Positions 44,306 through 53,352 are shown, counted from the stretch's first letter. The stretch: DNA of 64,000 nucleotides from Lachnospiraceae bacterium (GCA_015057025.1 SVFD01000009.1:1-64000); one strand, 5' to 3'. The notes: generated from the letters alone by a model not told the origin. A program made the numbers and translations.

Positions 44306-45715
44306 TTATTCTCCTCCTTTTATTCCCGTATCCTGTATTTTCCGAAGAAACCACAAACCAAACACCATGGAAATCACCAATGTAAAAACATCCGCCACCG
44401 GCTGTGCAATCAAGATTCCCGTAAAATCAAAAAATGCGGGTAGAATATACAATAGCGGAATAAAGCAGATTCCCTGCCTGCAAGACGCTACCACAGACGC
44501 GGTAAAAGATTGTCCGCAAGCCTGTAAAAGCATGTTACACATAACAATCCACGCATTCAGCGGAAATGTCAGACATTGCGCCCTTAACGCAAAAGTACCG
44601 ATTTCCGTTACCAAAGGGTCACCATCACGCATAATCTCCACCAGATGCGGGGCAAAAACATATCCCACAACGGCTATCACAATCAGGAAAACCAGTGAGG
44701 TTTTTACGCAAAACCAGAACGATTCTTTTACTCTTTTATATATTTTGGCTCCGTAATTAAAACTGCATACCGGCTGGAATCCTTGTCCAAAACCAATGAG
44801 TGCAGAATTGGCAAACATGGTAATACGTGAAACGATCGATAATCCTGCAATTGCCGCATCCGCATATACAACTGCCAAAGCCGGCTCGGCATGAAGCATG
44901 GCAATATCCCTTGCAGAAGTATTCATAAGCATAACCGAAATGCTGGCAATTCCCTGACGACACAAAGACGGCATTCCACCTGCAACAATTTCCGGCAAAA
45001 GGCGGAACACAAATGGATTCTTTTTTAAGGTAATGGGAATATTACCTCCAAAATGCGTGGCTCCAAGCAACAACAAAAAGCTCACACCCTGACTAATGAT
45101 TGTGGCATATGCTGCCCCCTTAATCCCCATGTCAAATGTAAACATCAACAGCGGGTCCAAAGCAATATTAATAATTGCTCCTACAATAATTCCAATCATT
45201 GCATACATGGCGTTGCCTTGATAACGCATCTGATTATTCAAAACAAAGGATGCCATCATATATGGGCTACCAATTAAAATAATTCTCATATAATCTACGG
45301 CATAGGGCAAGATAGTATCCGTCGAACCTAATAAATACGCTAAGGGTTCTACAAAGATCAAGCCTACTATCATAAAAACAATACCAAAAACCAGGCAAAA
45401 AAAGAAACCTGCATTAGCAATGCGGGATGCTTCCTCTCTATCTTGCTCACCTAATTTACGTGCCATAAAATTTCCCGCACCATGGCCGAAAAGGAAACCA
45501 AACGCTTGTATAAAAGCCATTAAAGAAAACACAACCCCCACTGCTGCAGTAGCTGATGTATCTATCTTACCAACAAAATAAGTATCTACCATATTATAAA
45601 AAGTAGTTACTAACATACTTATAATCGTAGGCACCGCCAATGAACCCACCAATTTAGGAATTGGTTCTGTCGTCATCCGAATAAATTTTTCTTCCTGATT
45701 CATACTATTATTCAC
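44306..45715 (-). CDS. MATE-family efflux transporter
   Basis: 469 aa, 12 helices in two repeats. The N-terminus PIPKLVGSLAVPTIISMLVTTFYNMVDTYFVGKI is typical of the DinF/NorM-like MATE branch. The repeat motif recurs around residue 235 (VAGGMPSLCRQGIASISVM). Exports drugs or metabolites with Na+ or H+. Stop and start of the neighbouring DUF4190 gene nearly touch (1-nt gap), so coupled. Confidence 0.92.
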   Translation of the reverse strand: MNNSMNQEEKFIRMTTEPIPKLVGSLAVPTIISMLVTTFYNMVDTYFVGKIDTSATAAVGVVFSLMAFIQAFGFLFGHGAGNFMARKLGEQDREEASRIANAGFFFCLVFGIVFMIVGLIFVEPLAYLLGSTDTILPYAVDYMRIILIGSPYMMASFVLNNQMRYQGNAMYAMIGIIVGAIINIALDPLLMFTFDMGIKGAAYATIISQGVSFLLLLGATHFGGNIPITLKKNPFVFRLLPEIVAGGMPSLCRQGIASISVMLMNTSARDIAMLHAEPALAVVYADAAIAGLSIVSRITMFANSALIGFGQGFQPVCSFNYGAKIYKRVKESFWFCVKTSLVFLIVIAVVGYVFAPHLVEIMRDGDPLVTEIGTFALRAQCLTFPLNAWIVMCNMLLQACGQSFTASVVASCRQGICFIPLLYILPAFFDFTGILIAQPVADVFTLVISMVFGLWFLRKIQDTGIKGGE

Positions 45716-45879
45716 CGTCCAAACATATACATATCTGACTCTTTCATTATATAGTTAGAAATCACCTCTTGCAATCCCTTTCCTTCTTTCCCAACACCTT
45801 TCCTCTTTATTGTAAAAGGCACCTTACTTTTACTGTTTCTTAACTTGTAACCGCTTTTAGCTTGTAATATAATAAGCAC

Positions 45880-46938
45880 ATGAAAAAACATAAGCAATTG
45901 ATTTTAGACGGGATTTTTACCATAATTACTCTAATCCTGCTCTTTGCAGTTAACTTAATTATTGAAATTGTCTTTGATACAAGAACTTTAATTCCCATGA
46001 TATTTGTATTGGGTGTTTTTTTGGTGTCGTTAAAGACTCAGGGCTATTTTTGGGGTATTACTGCATCTTTTTTAAGCGTTTTAGCTGTAAACTATGCTTT
46101 TACTTTTCCCTATTATGCCTTTGACTTAATTTCTCCGGAATGTATTTTTTCCGCAGTAGTTATGATGATTGTCGCTGTAATGACAGGAGCTTTGACTACA
46201 CAGCTAAAAGCGCAGGAAAAAATCAAAGCAGAAAGTGAAATGGAACGTATGCGTGCCAATTTGTTACGTGCCGTATCCCACGATTTGCGCACTCCCCTAA
46301 CTTCCATTTACGGCTCGACTTCTGCTGTAATTGAAAATTATGAAACTCTATCCCGGGAGCAGAACTTAAAACTTCTTGGTGATGTACAAAAAGATTCACA
46401 GTGGTTAATTCATATGGTCGAAAATCTTCTTTCCGTGACGCGAATTGACAGTAATAAAGTCCGCGTCAGCAAAACCCCTGTGGTATTAGAAGAATTAATA
46501 GACTCTGTTCTGGTAAAATTCAAAAAGCGTTGCCCGGAACAGGAAATAGTCGTTGAAATTCCTGACGATTTTATCAGTATCCCTATGGACCCCATTTTAA
46601 TTGAACAGGTTCTTTTAAACATTTTGGAAAATGCGGTTTACCATGCTATCGGCATGACGGAATTAATTTTACAGGTAGAAATAAAAGAGAATAAGGCTGT
46701 TTTTTCTGTATTGGATAATGGATGCGGCATTCCCGCTGACAGAAAAGATAAACTTTTTAGCGGATACATCGGCCGCTCTGATGCCCCTGCTGATGGCAGC
46801 CGTAATAATATGGGGATCGGTTTGTCTGTTTGTTCCACCATCGTAAAAGCTCACGGTGGCGAAATACATGCAAAGAATCGCGAAGAAGGTGGCTCTATCT
46901 TTTATTTTACATTGGGATTGGAGGATATGAATGAGTAG
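45880..46938 (+). CDS. KdpD-like histidine kinase lacking the KdpD/USP sensor part
   Basis: 352 aa. DUF4118 membrane region (about 8-105, four helices), short linker, HisKA with LLRAVSHDLRTPLTSIYGS, HATPase_c with NILENAVYHA, VLDNGCGIP and MGIGLSVCSTIVKAHGG. Full KdpD proteins carry ~370 extra N-terminal residues; here they are absent. It overlaps the response regulator by 8 nt. No kdpFABC genes in the window, so K+ control is not established. Confidence 0.88.
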   Translation: MKKHKQLILDGIFTIITLILLFAVNLIIEIVFDTRTLIPMIFVLGVFLVSLKTQGYFWGITASFLSVLAVNYAFTFPYYAFDLISPECIFSAVVMMIVAVMTGALTTQLKAQEKIKAESEMERMRANLLRAVSHDLRTPLTSIYGSTSAVIENYETLSREQNLKLLGDVQKDSQWLIHMVENLLSVTRIDSNKVRVSKTPVVLEELIDSVLVKFKKRCPEQEIVVEIPDDFISIPMDPILIEQVLLNILENAVYHAIGMTELILQVEIKENKAVFSVLDNGCGIPADRKDKLFSGYIGRSDAPADGSRNNMGIGLSVCSTIVKAHGGEIHAKNREEGGSIFYFTLGLEDMNE

Positions 46939-47638
46939 TAAGTATAAAATTCTTGTTATTGAAGATGAAAATAATATTAGAAATTTTATCGAAACTATCT
47001 TAAATGCAAATGATTATCAGACTTTGCCTGCCGCCTCTTATGAACAGGGGCTTCTTATGTATGCCTCGCATACACCTGACTTAGTTATGCTTGATTTAGG
47101 CCTGCCAGATAAAGATGGTATAGAATTTATTCGCTTTATTCGCAAAACCGATGCTACTCCAATTATTGTTTTATCAGCTCGCACCGGCGAAAGCGATAAA
47201 ATTGAAGCATTGGATTTAGGCGCCAACGACTATATCACCAAGCCCTTTGGCACCGGTGAACTTCTCGCCAGGGTTCGTGCAACATTACGCAATAATCGAC
47301 CCGGCATGAGTGCAGGCTCTTTACCCGGAGAAAAATTTAGTTTATATGATTTAATAATTGATTATGACCGCCGAATGGTTTTTATTGGCGAAGAAGAAAT
47401 CAAACTGACACAAACCGAATATAATATCCTTGCCTTACTATCTTATCACACAGGCAAAGTAATGACTTATGCGGCTATTATTAAAGAAATCTGGGGTTCC
47501 TCTGACGACGGCAGCATCAAAAAGCTTCAGGTAAATATGGCAAATATCCGCAAGAAACTGGGTTCTAAACCCGGTGATAATCAATACATTATTAATGAGT
47601 TGGGCGTCGGTTATCGTATGAATGAAGAGAACATATAA
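46931..47638 (+). CDS. KdpE-like response regulator
   Basis: 235 aa. Receiver (acidic IEDENN, phospho-Asp in VMLDLGLPDKDG, Lys in ITKPFGTGEL) and winged-helix C-terminus (KLTQTEYNILALLSYHTGKVMTYAAIIKEIWG, KKLQVNMANIRKKLG). Co-translated with the upstream kinase (overlap of 8 nt). Confidence 0.92.
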   Translation: MSSKYKILVIEDENNIRNFIETILNANDYQTLPAASYEQGLLMYASHTPDLVMLDLGLPDKDGIEFIRFIRKTDATPIIVLSARTGESDKIEALDLGANDYITKPFGTGELLARVRATLRNNRPGMSAGSLPGEKFSLYDLIIDYDRRMVFIGEEEIKLTQTEYNILALLSYHTGKVMTYAAIIKEIWGSSDDGSIKKLQVNMANIRKKLGSKPGDNQYIINELGVGYRMNEENI

Positions 47639-47680
47639 ATTCTGTAATACCTCATATAACTCTTAATACTATTTTTTATT

Positions 47681-47722
47681 AAAAAAACATGTAAAATCTA
47701 AAAATTTTACATGTTTTTTCTT
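47681..47722. terminator. Bidirectional terminator
   Basis: AACATGTAAAAT stem with ATTTTACATGTT around a short A-rich loop and A/T runs on both sides, between the convergent response regulator and 73-aa genes. Confidence 0.85.
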
Positions 47723-47733
47723 CTTTTATGTAA

Positions 47734-47955
47734 TTAGAACAATTTCTTAATGGAATCCATAGCTCCTGAAAGCTTGTCTCCGGCAACTTTTGCCTTAACT
47801 CCATCAATAACCTTATCAACCATTCCATCAGGTATATCAATACCGGTAGCTTTTTCAATCGCTTTTTCAGGATCCTTCATAAAATCTTCCTTAAAATCAG
47901 GGTCCTTTTTAATTTTTTCTACAATTTCTTCAATTTTCTCTTTAATGTTATCCAT
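47734..47955 (-). CDS. 73-aa helical protein resembling a nitrile-hydratase-like leader peptide
   Basis: Lys/Asp/Glu-rich. The centre DPDFKEDFMKDPEKAIE, then GIDIPDGMVDKVIDGVKAK, follows the layout of NHLP/Nif11-type leaders: a DP-helix, G-I-xIP turn, then V-x-x-V. Similar stand-alone proteins occur in gut Clostridia. No peptide-modifying enzyme or C39 transporter is nearby, and the C-terminus (SGAMDSIKKLF) has no Cys/Ser/Thr-rich core. Own ribosome site (AAAGGAG). Confidence 0.6.
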   Translation of the reverse strand: MDNIKEKIEEIVEKIKKDPDFKEDFMKDPEKAIEKATGIDIPDGMVDKVIDGVKAKVAGDKLSGAMDSIKKLF

Positions 47956-48037
47956 TTTTATTCTTATGCTCCTTTCATAATAGCAAATTTATTCTATATT
48001 TATATCGGATTTTTTCATTAAAAATTAAGCAATAAAC

Positions 48038-48069
48038 GAAAAAAGTCCCACCGGAAGGTGGAACTTTCT
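48038..48069 (-). terminator. Terminator of tRNA-Pro
   Basis: AAGTTCCACC / GGTGGGACTT on the minus strand (one mismatch) with U6, 6 nt after the tRNA end. Confidence 0.85.
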
Positions 48070-48074
48070 TTTCA

Positions 48075-48148
48075 TCGATGCGACAGGATTTGAACCTGCG
48101 ACCTCTGCGTCCCGAACGCAGCGCTCTACCAAGCTGAGCCACGCATCG
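48075..48148 (-). tRNA. tRNA-Pro (CGG)
   Basis: 74 nt. Acceptor CGATGCG with CGCATCG, D-arm GCTCAGCTTGGTAGAGC, anticodon stem CTGCG/CGCAG around TTCGGGA (anticodon CGG, codon CCG), and T-arm with GGTTCAAATCC. Discriminator A; the CCA end is not encoded and must be added by the CCA enzyme (gene at 57529-58857). Confidence 0.95.
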
Positions 48149-48219
48149 CTAATATTCAAGGGTCATTTTTTATGACCATTGAATATGATACCTTATTTTA
48201 AGATTGATGTCAAACCTTT

Positions 48220-48726
48220 TTATAAGTCTTCTTCGTCCTGAATTCTACGAATATCTACCATTTCTACTTTCTTATATGCGATAGCAAACGCTGTTGCTGT
48301 AATCAACAAAGTATTAGATATGCTATGAAATACGTACCCCCAATTTGCTCCGTTATTCATCAGCGCAAATCCGACCAAAGCATCCGATCCTATATTATTC
48401 ATCAGATTAGTAAGCAACATATGCAATCCGTTATTAAACAGCATTGCAATACCACTAAACAAAATAATAGTGATTATTTCAGCCACAATTCCCTCATGTT
48501 CACTTTTCATTCCATAAATAATAATCAGCATCATAATGAGCTTCACCACCAAGGGAACTCCACCTCGAATTAACTGATAAATAATGCCTATAATATAAAC
48601 CACTCCATCTGTACTTCCGGTGGGATTTAAGCTTCCTCCAATCAAAGAACCTGCAAGTATCACCATTATATATAAAATATCCAAACCAAATGAAGTCCAA
48701 AAAAGTACTGTTGCGGCCTTTTTCAT
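48220..48726 (-). CDS. Membrane protein of unknown function (168 aa)
   Basis: Four hydrophobic helices (about 8-30, 50-75, 85-105, 130-150). The N-terminal half is glycine-rich with GSLNPTGSTDG. The tail is acidic (VDIRRIQDEEDL). I do not recognise the family. Independent gene between tRNA-Pro and the polymerase unit. Confidence 0.65.
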   Translation of the reverse strand: MKKAATVLFWTSFGLDILYIMVILAGSLIGGSLNPTGSTDGVVYIIGIIYQLIRGGVPLVVKLIMMLIIIYGMKSEHEGIVAEIITIILFSGIAMLFNNGLHMLLTNLMNNIGSDALVGFALMNNGANWGYVFHSISNTLLITATAFAIAYKKVEMVDIRRIQDEEDL

Positions 48727-48832
48727 ATCCGTATCTCCTTTTATCGTAAGTGTGTATCCTAACTATGCTACAGCATATTATACTTGTCCTTTATTATATA
48801 TCCCTATTATATCCTGCGCAACCTGCTTTTTC

Positions 48833-48985
48833 TTACTCCTCCACCGGTATCCCCCTCTGTTTCTCCTCCTCACGTTCGGCAACTTCTCTTTCTTTCTCCC
48901 TAAGGGCTTCCTCATATCCTTTTAGCGCAGCGAAAGGCATAAACTGTTTTGCCCTCTCTTCTCGGCTCATTTTAGATCTCTGCAT
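48833..48985 (-). CDS. Small basic/acidic partner protein downstream of the Y-family polymerase
   Basis: 50 aa from ATG 48985 (MQRSKMSREERAKQFMPFAALKGY), followed by a Glu/Arg helix. The start is placed after the polymerase stop; an earlier GTG at 49015 overlaps it. This AKQFMPF-ALKGY type recurs next to UmuC-like genes in Clostridia and may be a YolD-like accessory; inferred. Confidence 0.6.
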   Translation of the reverse strand: MQRSKMSREERAKQFMPFAALKGYEEALREKEREVAEREEEKQRGIPVEE

Positions 48986-48989
48986 CACA

Positions 48990-50258
48990 TTATTCACCAC
49001 TTTTATGACCACCAATCTGGAGATTTCGCTCCTGCGTCATGGCCCCTTCCTCCAAATTCATTCCTTTAAGAATAGCATTTTTCCCATACTTTCTTTTAAT
49101 ACCGATGACTGCCTGTTGCATTTTATGCTCCCTCTCCATTTCCACCGGATCAAAAAATAAATCATATTGTTGATACCCTTCTTTTACTACGCGGTTACAA
49201 CAAATATTCACTCTCCGAATAGGTATATTCGGCTGTTTAATACGATCATAAAGCTTCTCAACCTGAGGAATAATAGAACGGGCAGAATTTGTCCCCGCGG
49301 CAAAAGAAATCGTTCCGTGAGCTGAGGGCAAATGCAATTCATTGGAATATCCCATGTGTAAAGTAACAGACTGCGTGACCAATCCCTTTTCTACCATATC
49401 AAGGCATAATAAATCCATCATTTCCTTTACAATCAATTTTCCCTCTTCATGCTCATAATCCCGCATAAGAACCTGACCGCTGGTAAGACACTGACTTTGA
49501 CTCTTATAATTCTTAATATCTTTCATAGTCACCGGTTCCCGTCCCCAAGCATGATCAATCAACAGTTCTGCATCTATACCGAAGTCATGATAAAGTATAT
49601 CTTCATCCATATGGGCTACGCCTTCCATTGTAAAAATTCCGTATCTCTCCAAGCGTTTGGCTATCCCCGGTCCCACGCGCCAAAAATCCGTAAGAGGCCT
49701 ATGATTCCACAATGTTTTTCGATAAGCTTCTTCATCTAATTCACCAATACAATCCTTTGAATGCTTTGCCGTAATATCTAAAGCAATTTTCGCTAAATAT
49801 AAATTCGTTCCAATGCCACAAGTTGCCATAATACCTTTTTTATCAAAAACCTCTTTCATAATGGCAATGCCCAACTCTCTGGCACTCATCTGGTACATGG
49901 ATAAATAATCCGTTACATCCATAAAAACCTCATCGATGGAATAAACGTGAATATCATCCTTGGAAATAAAGTTCAGATAAATCTCATAAATATCGGCTGA
50001 CACCTCAATATAGCGCTTCATTCTGGGCGGTGCAATAATATATTCTATATATTTTGGAATTTCAAAAACCCTACAACGATTTCTAACACCTTGGGCCTTC
50101 ATTGACGGTGAAACTGCAAGGCAAATAGTTTTCTGCGAACGTTCCGGATCTGCCACAATTAAATTAGTGGTCATAGGATCCAAGCCCCGTTCTACACATT
50201 CCACCGAAGCATAAAAAGTCTTCAAATCAATACATATATAGCTTCGGTCTGCTTTCAT
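48990..50258 (-). CDS. Y-family DNA polymerase (DinB/UmuC-like)
   Basis: 422 aa translesion polymerase. YICIDLKTFYASVECVERGLDP (palm, first catalytic Asp), SIDEVFMDVTDYL (catalytic D-E pair, about 105-117), thumb helix-hairpin-helix FWRVGPGIAKRLERYGIF, and a little-finger domain (about 250-360). This UmuC-like Firmicute branch commonly has a small downstream gene, as here. No LexA box could be confirmed by eye in the 200 nt upstream. Confidence 0.92.
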   Translation of the reverse strand: MKADRSYICIDLKTFYASVECVERGLDPMTTNLIVADPERSQKTICLAVSPSMKAQGVRNRCRVFEIPKYIEYIIAPPRMKRYIEVSADIYEIYLNFISKDDIHVYSIDEVFMDVTDYLSMYQMSARELGIAIMKEVFDKKGIMATCGIGTNLYLAKIALDITAKHSKDCIGELDEEAYRKTLWNHRPLTDFWRVGPGIAKRLERYGIFTMEGVAHMDEDILYHDFGIDAELLIDHAWGREPVTMKDIKNYKSQSQCLTSGQVLMRDYEHEEGKLIVKEMMDLLCLDMVEKGLVTQSVTLHMGYSNELHLPSAHGTISFAAGTNSARSIIPQVEKLYDRIKQPNIPIRRVNICCNRVVKEGYQQYDLFFDPVEMEREHKMQQAVIGIKRKYGKNAILKGMNLEEGAMTQERNLQIGGHKSGE

Positions 50259-50427
50259 ACCATTCTCCCTTCGTTCTCTATATTTATCCGCTCAAAATTT
50301 ATCGAACAGGTGTTTGTTTTTAGTTTACTCTTTTTTCAAAAAAATGCAACTGTTTTTTTATTCCAAAAATTTATGGCCAAATGTCGACATCCCGAACAGG
50401 GATTTTATTTAATATTGCTTCTGCAAA

Positions 50428-50455
50428 ATAAAAAGCCCGGCACACTGCCGGGCTG
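50428..50455 (-). terminator. Terminator of the yabP-yabQ-divIC unit
   Basis: AGCCCGGCA / TGCCGGGCT perfect 9-bp stem (50434-50442, 50446-50454) followed by UUUUA on the minus strand. Confidence 0.9.
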
Positions 50456-50464
50456 TCATGTCAT

Positions 50465-50779
50465 TTATTGTTCCGCTATAAAAAGAATTTCACCGTCTTT
50501 TACAAGACCGAATTTTGCTTTTGCAACTTCTTCAATATATGCTGTTGTATGTGTATACTTCTCAAACTCTGCAATTTCAAGACTTCTTGCCTCTTCCTGT
50601 GCAATCAGTTCAAGATAGTATTGTTCTTCTTTTTCATATTCTGCCTGCTGCTGTTTTAACTGGAAAGTCTGAACACCAACCACCACCATCATCAGAGCAA
50701 CTACCGTTGCAACCAACACAACTCCCGTGCGGTTCTGGCGCTTCTTCTGATAAGCAGCTTTTCTACGCTTTACTGCCAT
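50465..50779 (-). CDS. divIC: Septum formation initiator DivIC/FtsB-like
   Basis: 104 aa. Basic cytoplasmic N-terminus, one membrane helix (about 20-40, VVLVATVVALMMVVVGVQTF), then a coiled coil (LKQQQAEYEKEEQYYLELIAQEEARS). Divisome scaffold. Position after yabQ matches the Bacillus yabP-yabQ-divIC order. Confidence 0.88.
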   Translation of the reverse strand: MAVKRRKAAYQKKRQNRTGVVLVATVVALMMVVVGVQTFQLKQQQAEYEKEEQYYLELIAQEEARSLEIAEFEKYTHTTAYIEEVAKAKFGLVKDGEILFIAEQ

Positions 50780-50794
50780 CTGCGTATCCCCCGA

Positions 50795-51328
50795 TTATAC
50801 ATCCTTGTCATTATGTAAATCACCATTCTCTCCATTGTGTTTACATAATGCAATTGTAAACCATTTTATGCAAACCGTCAACCGCTTTTTTAATATTATG
50901 GTAACTTTTTTTATTCCATTATTTACCTTTGAAACCCCCGTTTTTAGGCACTTTCCAAGCCATATAGCGGGTTTAAATACAAAATATGCCACTCTTTTTA
51001 TGTAAACCACAATATGTAGTATCAGTTTAGAAAAGAACTTTACATAAAATCCGCTCAAAGAACACTTATACAATAACATTCCCATTCCGGCACCGGCCAC
51101 AATAAACCAACGCAAAACACCATTATTTTGTTCCTGTAGCGAAACAAACACAATAACTGCCGCAGCCAGCCAAAAGATTATATCCTCAAAAGAAATCCAA
51201 AAGGTACTGTGCTTAAAAACATTTCTTAAAATCAAGCAGCCGTCGTAGACAAACGTCAACGCTGCCCCGAGCACCACAGAATTAGCAAACAGCCTGATTT
51301 CCTCTAAAATTTCTCCACTCACTGACAT
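50795..51328 (-). CDS. yabQ: Spore cortex biosynthesis protein YabQ
   Basis: 177 aa. The helix pattern (about 12-35, 45-65, 70-88, 95-115), VLGAALTFVYDGCLILR and the FEDIIFWLAAAVIVF segment fit YabQ, a forespore-envelope membrane protein needed for cortex formation. Start shares a base with the yabP stop. The C-terminal basic tail is longer than usual. Confidence 0.85.
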   Translation of the reverse strand: MSVSGEILEEIRLFANSVVLGAALTFVYDGCLILRNVFKHSTFWISFEDIIFWLAAAVIVFVSLQEQNNGVLRWFIVAGAGMGMLLYKCSLSGFYVKFFSKLILHIVVYIKRVAYFVFKPAIWLGKCLKTGVSKVNNGIKKVTIILKKRLTVCIKWFTIALCKHNGENGDLHNDKDV

Positions 51329-51624
51329 TATCGGAACAACTTACCAAAAAAGCTTTCTGCCTTTGCTGCGGGAGTCGTAATTTCGGAATAAGACAGACTA
51401 TCAATCTTTCCTTCCAAATCCACTTCGCCCTTTTCTAAGGATAAGCGGGTCACATGAAGTTCACTCCCTTTTATCATAAGCATTCCCTGCTCGGTCTCCA
51501 TAATCATTTCATTCACATCAAAAGCAAGCACGTCTACAATACCGTTTAACCCGCAGGTCTTTCGTCCCATTAAAATGACCTTGTGGGCTCTTCCGGTCTT
51601 TCCGCCATGATTTAAATCCTCCAT
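51328..51624 (-). CDS. yabP: Sporulation protein YabP
   Basis: 98 aa beta-rich YabP/YqfC-family protein: HKVILMGRKTCGLNGIVDVLAFDVNEMIMETEQGMLMIKG, then LHVTRLSLEKGEVDLEGKIDSLSY. Partner of YabQ in cortex assembly. AGGAGG lies before the ATG. Confidence 0.88.
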   Translation of the reverse strand: MEDLNHGGKTGRAHKVILMGRKTCGLNGIVDVLAFDVNEMIMETEQGMLMIKGSELHVTRLSLEKGEVDLEGKIDSLSYSEITTPAAKAESFFGKLFR

Positions 51625-51777
51625 ATTGTACCTCCTTTTGCTTCACTTAGGTCTTGTAAAATATATTCTTTTTCCATTATATATATGACAGGATTTTATT
51701 AAAACCGGATACAAAAAAGATACATAATTTGATATAATCTTATGTGATTTGTGAAACTTATAAAAGGAGGTATCCGC

Positions 51778-53193
51778 ATGCGTATATCCGATTTGATTTC
51801 CATGGGTCTTAACTGGTTAATTTATGCCTTGATTCTTGCCTTAATCTGCGGCAGCATATTTCTAATCGGCTACCGCCTCATTTATAAAAAACTTTTCAAG
51901 GGAAGTAAAACTCTAACCCTACCCCGCTTTATACTATATGCTATGTTTTTCTGTTACATGGTAATTGTGTTGGGTGTTACGCTTTTAAACCGTTATGCTT
52001 ATGAAACAGAAGTTTTTCGTCTGACACCTTTTTATTCTTATATTGAAGCCTGGAACCAATATAAGGATGCAGACTGGCGCAATATTATTCTGAATATTTT
52101 TATGCTGGTACCTTTCGGCTTTCTTCTGCCTTATATGGCTAAAATCTTTCAAAAAATTGGCCCCGTTACAATTGCCGGAATCATTTTTACCTTGTTTATT
52201 GAAGCAACACAACTGGTACTTCGTCGCGGTATTTTTGAAACAGACGACTTAATTAATAATACACTGGGTGTTCTTATCGGCTACGGTTTTTATCGTTTGG
52301 CAGATGCAATTTATAAGCGCATCAAAAAAAGCCCTGCTAAAATCTCAGCAGTGCTTTTATACCAGCTTCCGTTATTAATTTCCGTAGTTGCTTTTTCTAC
52401 AATTTTTACGATACATCATGTAAAAGAACTGGGTAATTTAAAATGTAATTATATTATAAAAGCAAATCCCGAATCCGTCACCTGCAACACAGTCTTCGAT
52501 GAAAATAGCGGCAGTGCCTATGTTTATCTTGTCCCTGTTGTCAGTGTGGAGGAAACAGAAATCTATGCCCGGGAGTTTTTTGCACAATTCAATTCCGGAA
52601 TTGATGAAAGCCGCACGGATATTTACGACGAAACGGTCTTTTATTGGAATGACAGCGAAGACACTACAATCAGTCTTATGATTGATTATGAAGGAAATAA
52701 AATCAGCTACACTAATTTTGAGGCTTCTTTCTCCGATGAAGCTGTTACTCTCGCTGAAAATGCCACAGAAGCAGAAATACGCCAAAGTATTGAAGCTCTG
52801 GGCTTCTTTATACCAGAAGAAGCTGTTTTTACCAATCAGGGCAATGGTAGCTATCTCTTTGAATCCGACTGCATTCTTGCAAACGGTTTTGTTTATGATG
52901 GCAAAGCCGGTTGCCGATATACGGAAGACGGAGTAATCCAAAATTTGGATTACAGAATCATCAAATGTACTGCCTACAAAGAATTCCCCATTATTTCCGA
53001 GGCAGAGGCATATGAACGCATTGCGGAAGGTAAGTTTCGTTTTGAGCCCGCTTTTGAACCCGAAAATATTGTCGTAAATAATATCTTCCTCGCCTACGAG
53101 GTGGATTCCAAAGGCTTTTATCAGCCTATTTATATTCTAGAATGTAATTTAGACGGTAAAGATACCAGATTGTATACACCAGCCATCCCATAA
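51778..53193 (+). CDS. VanZ-family membrane protein with large exported C-terminus
   Basis: 471 aa from ATG 51778 (AAAAGGAGG 7 nt upstream; the frame is open from 51751). Five helices in the first ~210 residues, with VanZ features RLTPFYSYIEAW, NIILNIFMLVPFGFLLPY, EATQLVLRRGIFETDDLINNTLG. The last ~260 residues are extracytoplasmic with a PepSY-like repeated pattern (ISEAEAYERIAEGKF). It sits on the opposite strand inside the sporulation/division cluster, between the S4-domain gene and yabP. Confidence 0.85.
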   Translation: MRISDLISMGLNWLIYALILALICGSIFLIGYRLIYKKLFKGSKTLTLPRFILYAMFFCYMVIVLGVTLLNRYAYETEVFRLTPFYSYIEAWNQYKDADWRNIILNIFMLVPFGFLLPYMAKIFQKIGPVTIAGIIFTLFIEATQLVLRRGIFETDDLINNTLGVLIGYGFYRLADAIYKRIKKSPAKISAVLLYQLPLLISVVAFSTIFTIHHVKELGNLKCNYIIKANPESVTCNTVFDENSGSAYVYLVPVVSVEETEIYAREFFAQFNSGIDESRTDIYDETVFYWNDSEDTTISLMIDYEGNKISYTNFEASFSDEAVTLAENATEAEIRQSIEALGFFIPEEAVFTNQGNGSYLFESDCILANGFVYDGKAGCRYTEDGVIQNLDYRIIKCTAYKEFPIISEAEAYERIAEGKFRFEPAFEPENIVVNNIFLAYEVDSKGFYQPIYILECNLDGKDTRLYTPAIP

Positions 53194-53210
53194 ACGCATA
53201 TCTGTAAAAT

Positions 53211-53352
53211 AAAAAGGCAGTAATTATCATTTTGTTTGAAGGGCTTTTATGTTCGCCGGTACTTGGATTGCGTATCTTGCAATCCTATGTACCGTTGCGT
53301 AACATAACAGAGCGAAAGCGTCCCTAAAAACAAAAGATAATTACTGCCATCT
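53211..53352. repeat. Palindromic intergenic element, copy 2 (142 bp)
   Basis: Outer arms GGCAGTAATTATC (53216-53228) and its exact complement (53336-53348); inner stems TTATGTT/AACATAA, CGGTAC/GTACCG, GGATTGC/GCAATCC. Contains GAGCGAAAGCGT (53310-53321), shared with the element at 3078-3294. It also ends both convergent genes, so it may serve as terminator. Confidence 0.65.

Noticed and set aside
45880..47638. A complete Kdp potassium-uptake system
   Set aside because: Only the two-component pair is present; no kdpF, A, B or C within the window.
47734..47955. A RiPP biosynthetic cluster
   Set aside because: The 73-aa protein resembles a leader, but no modification enzyme, core peptide or peptidase-transporter lies nearby.
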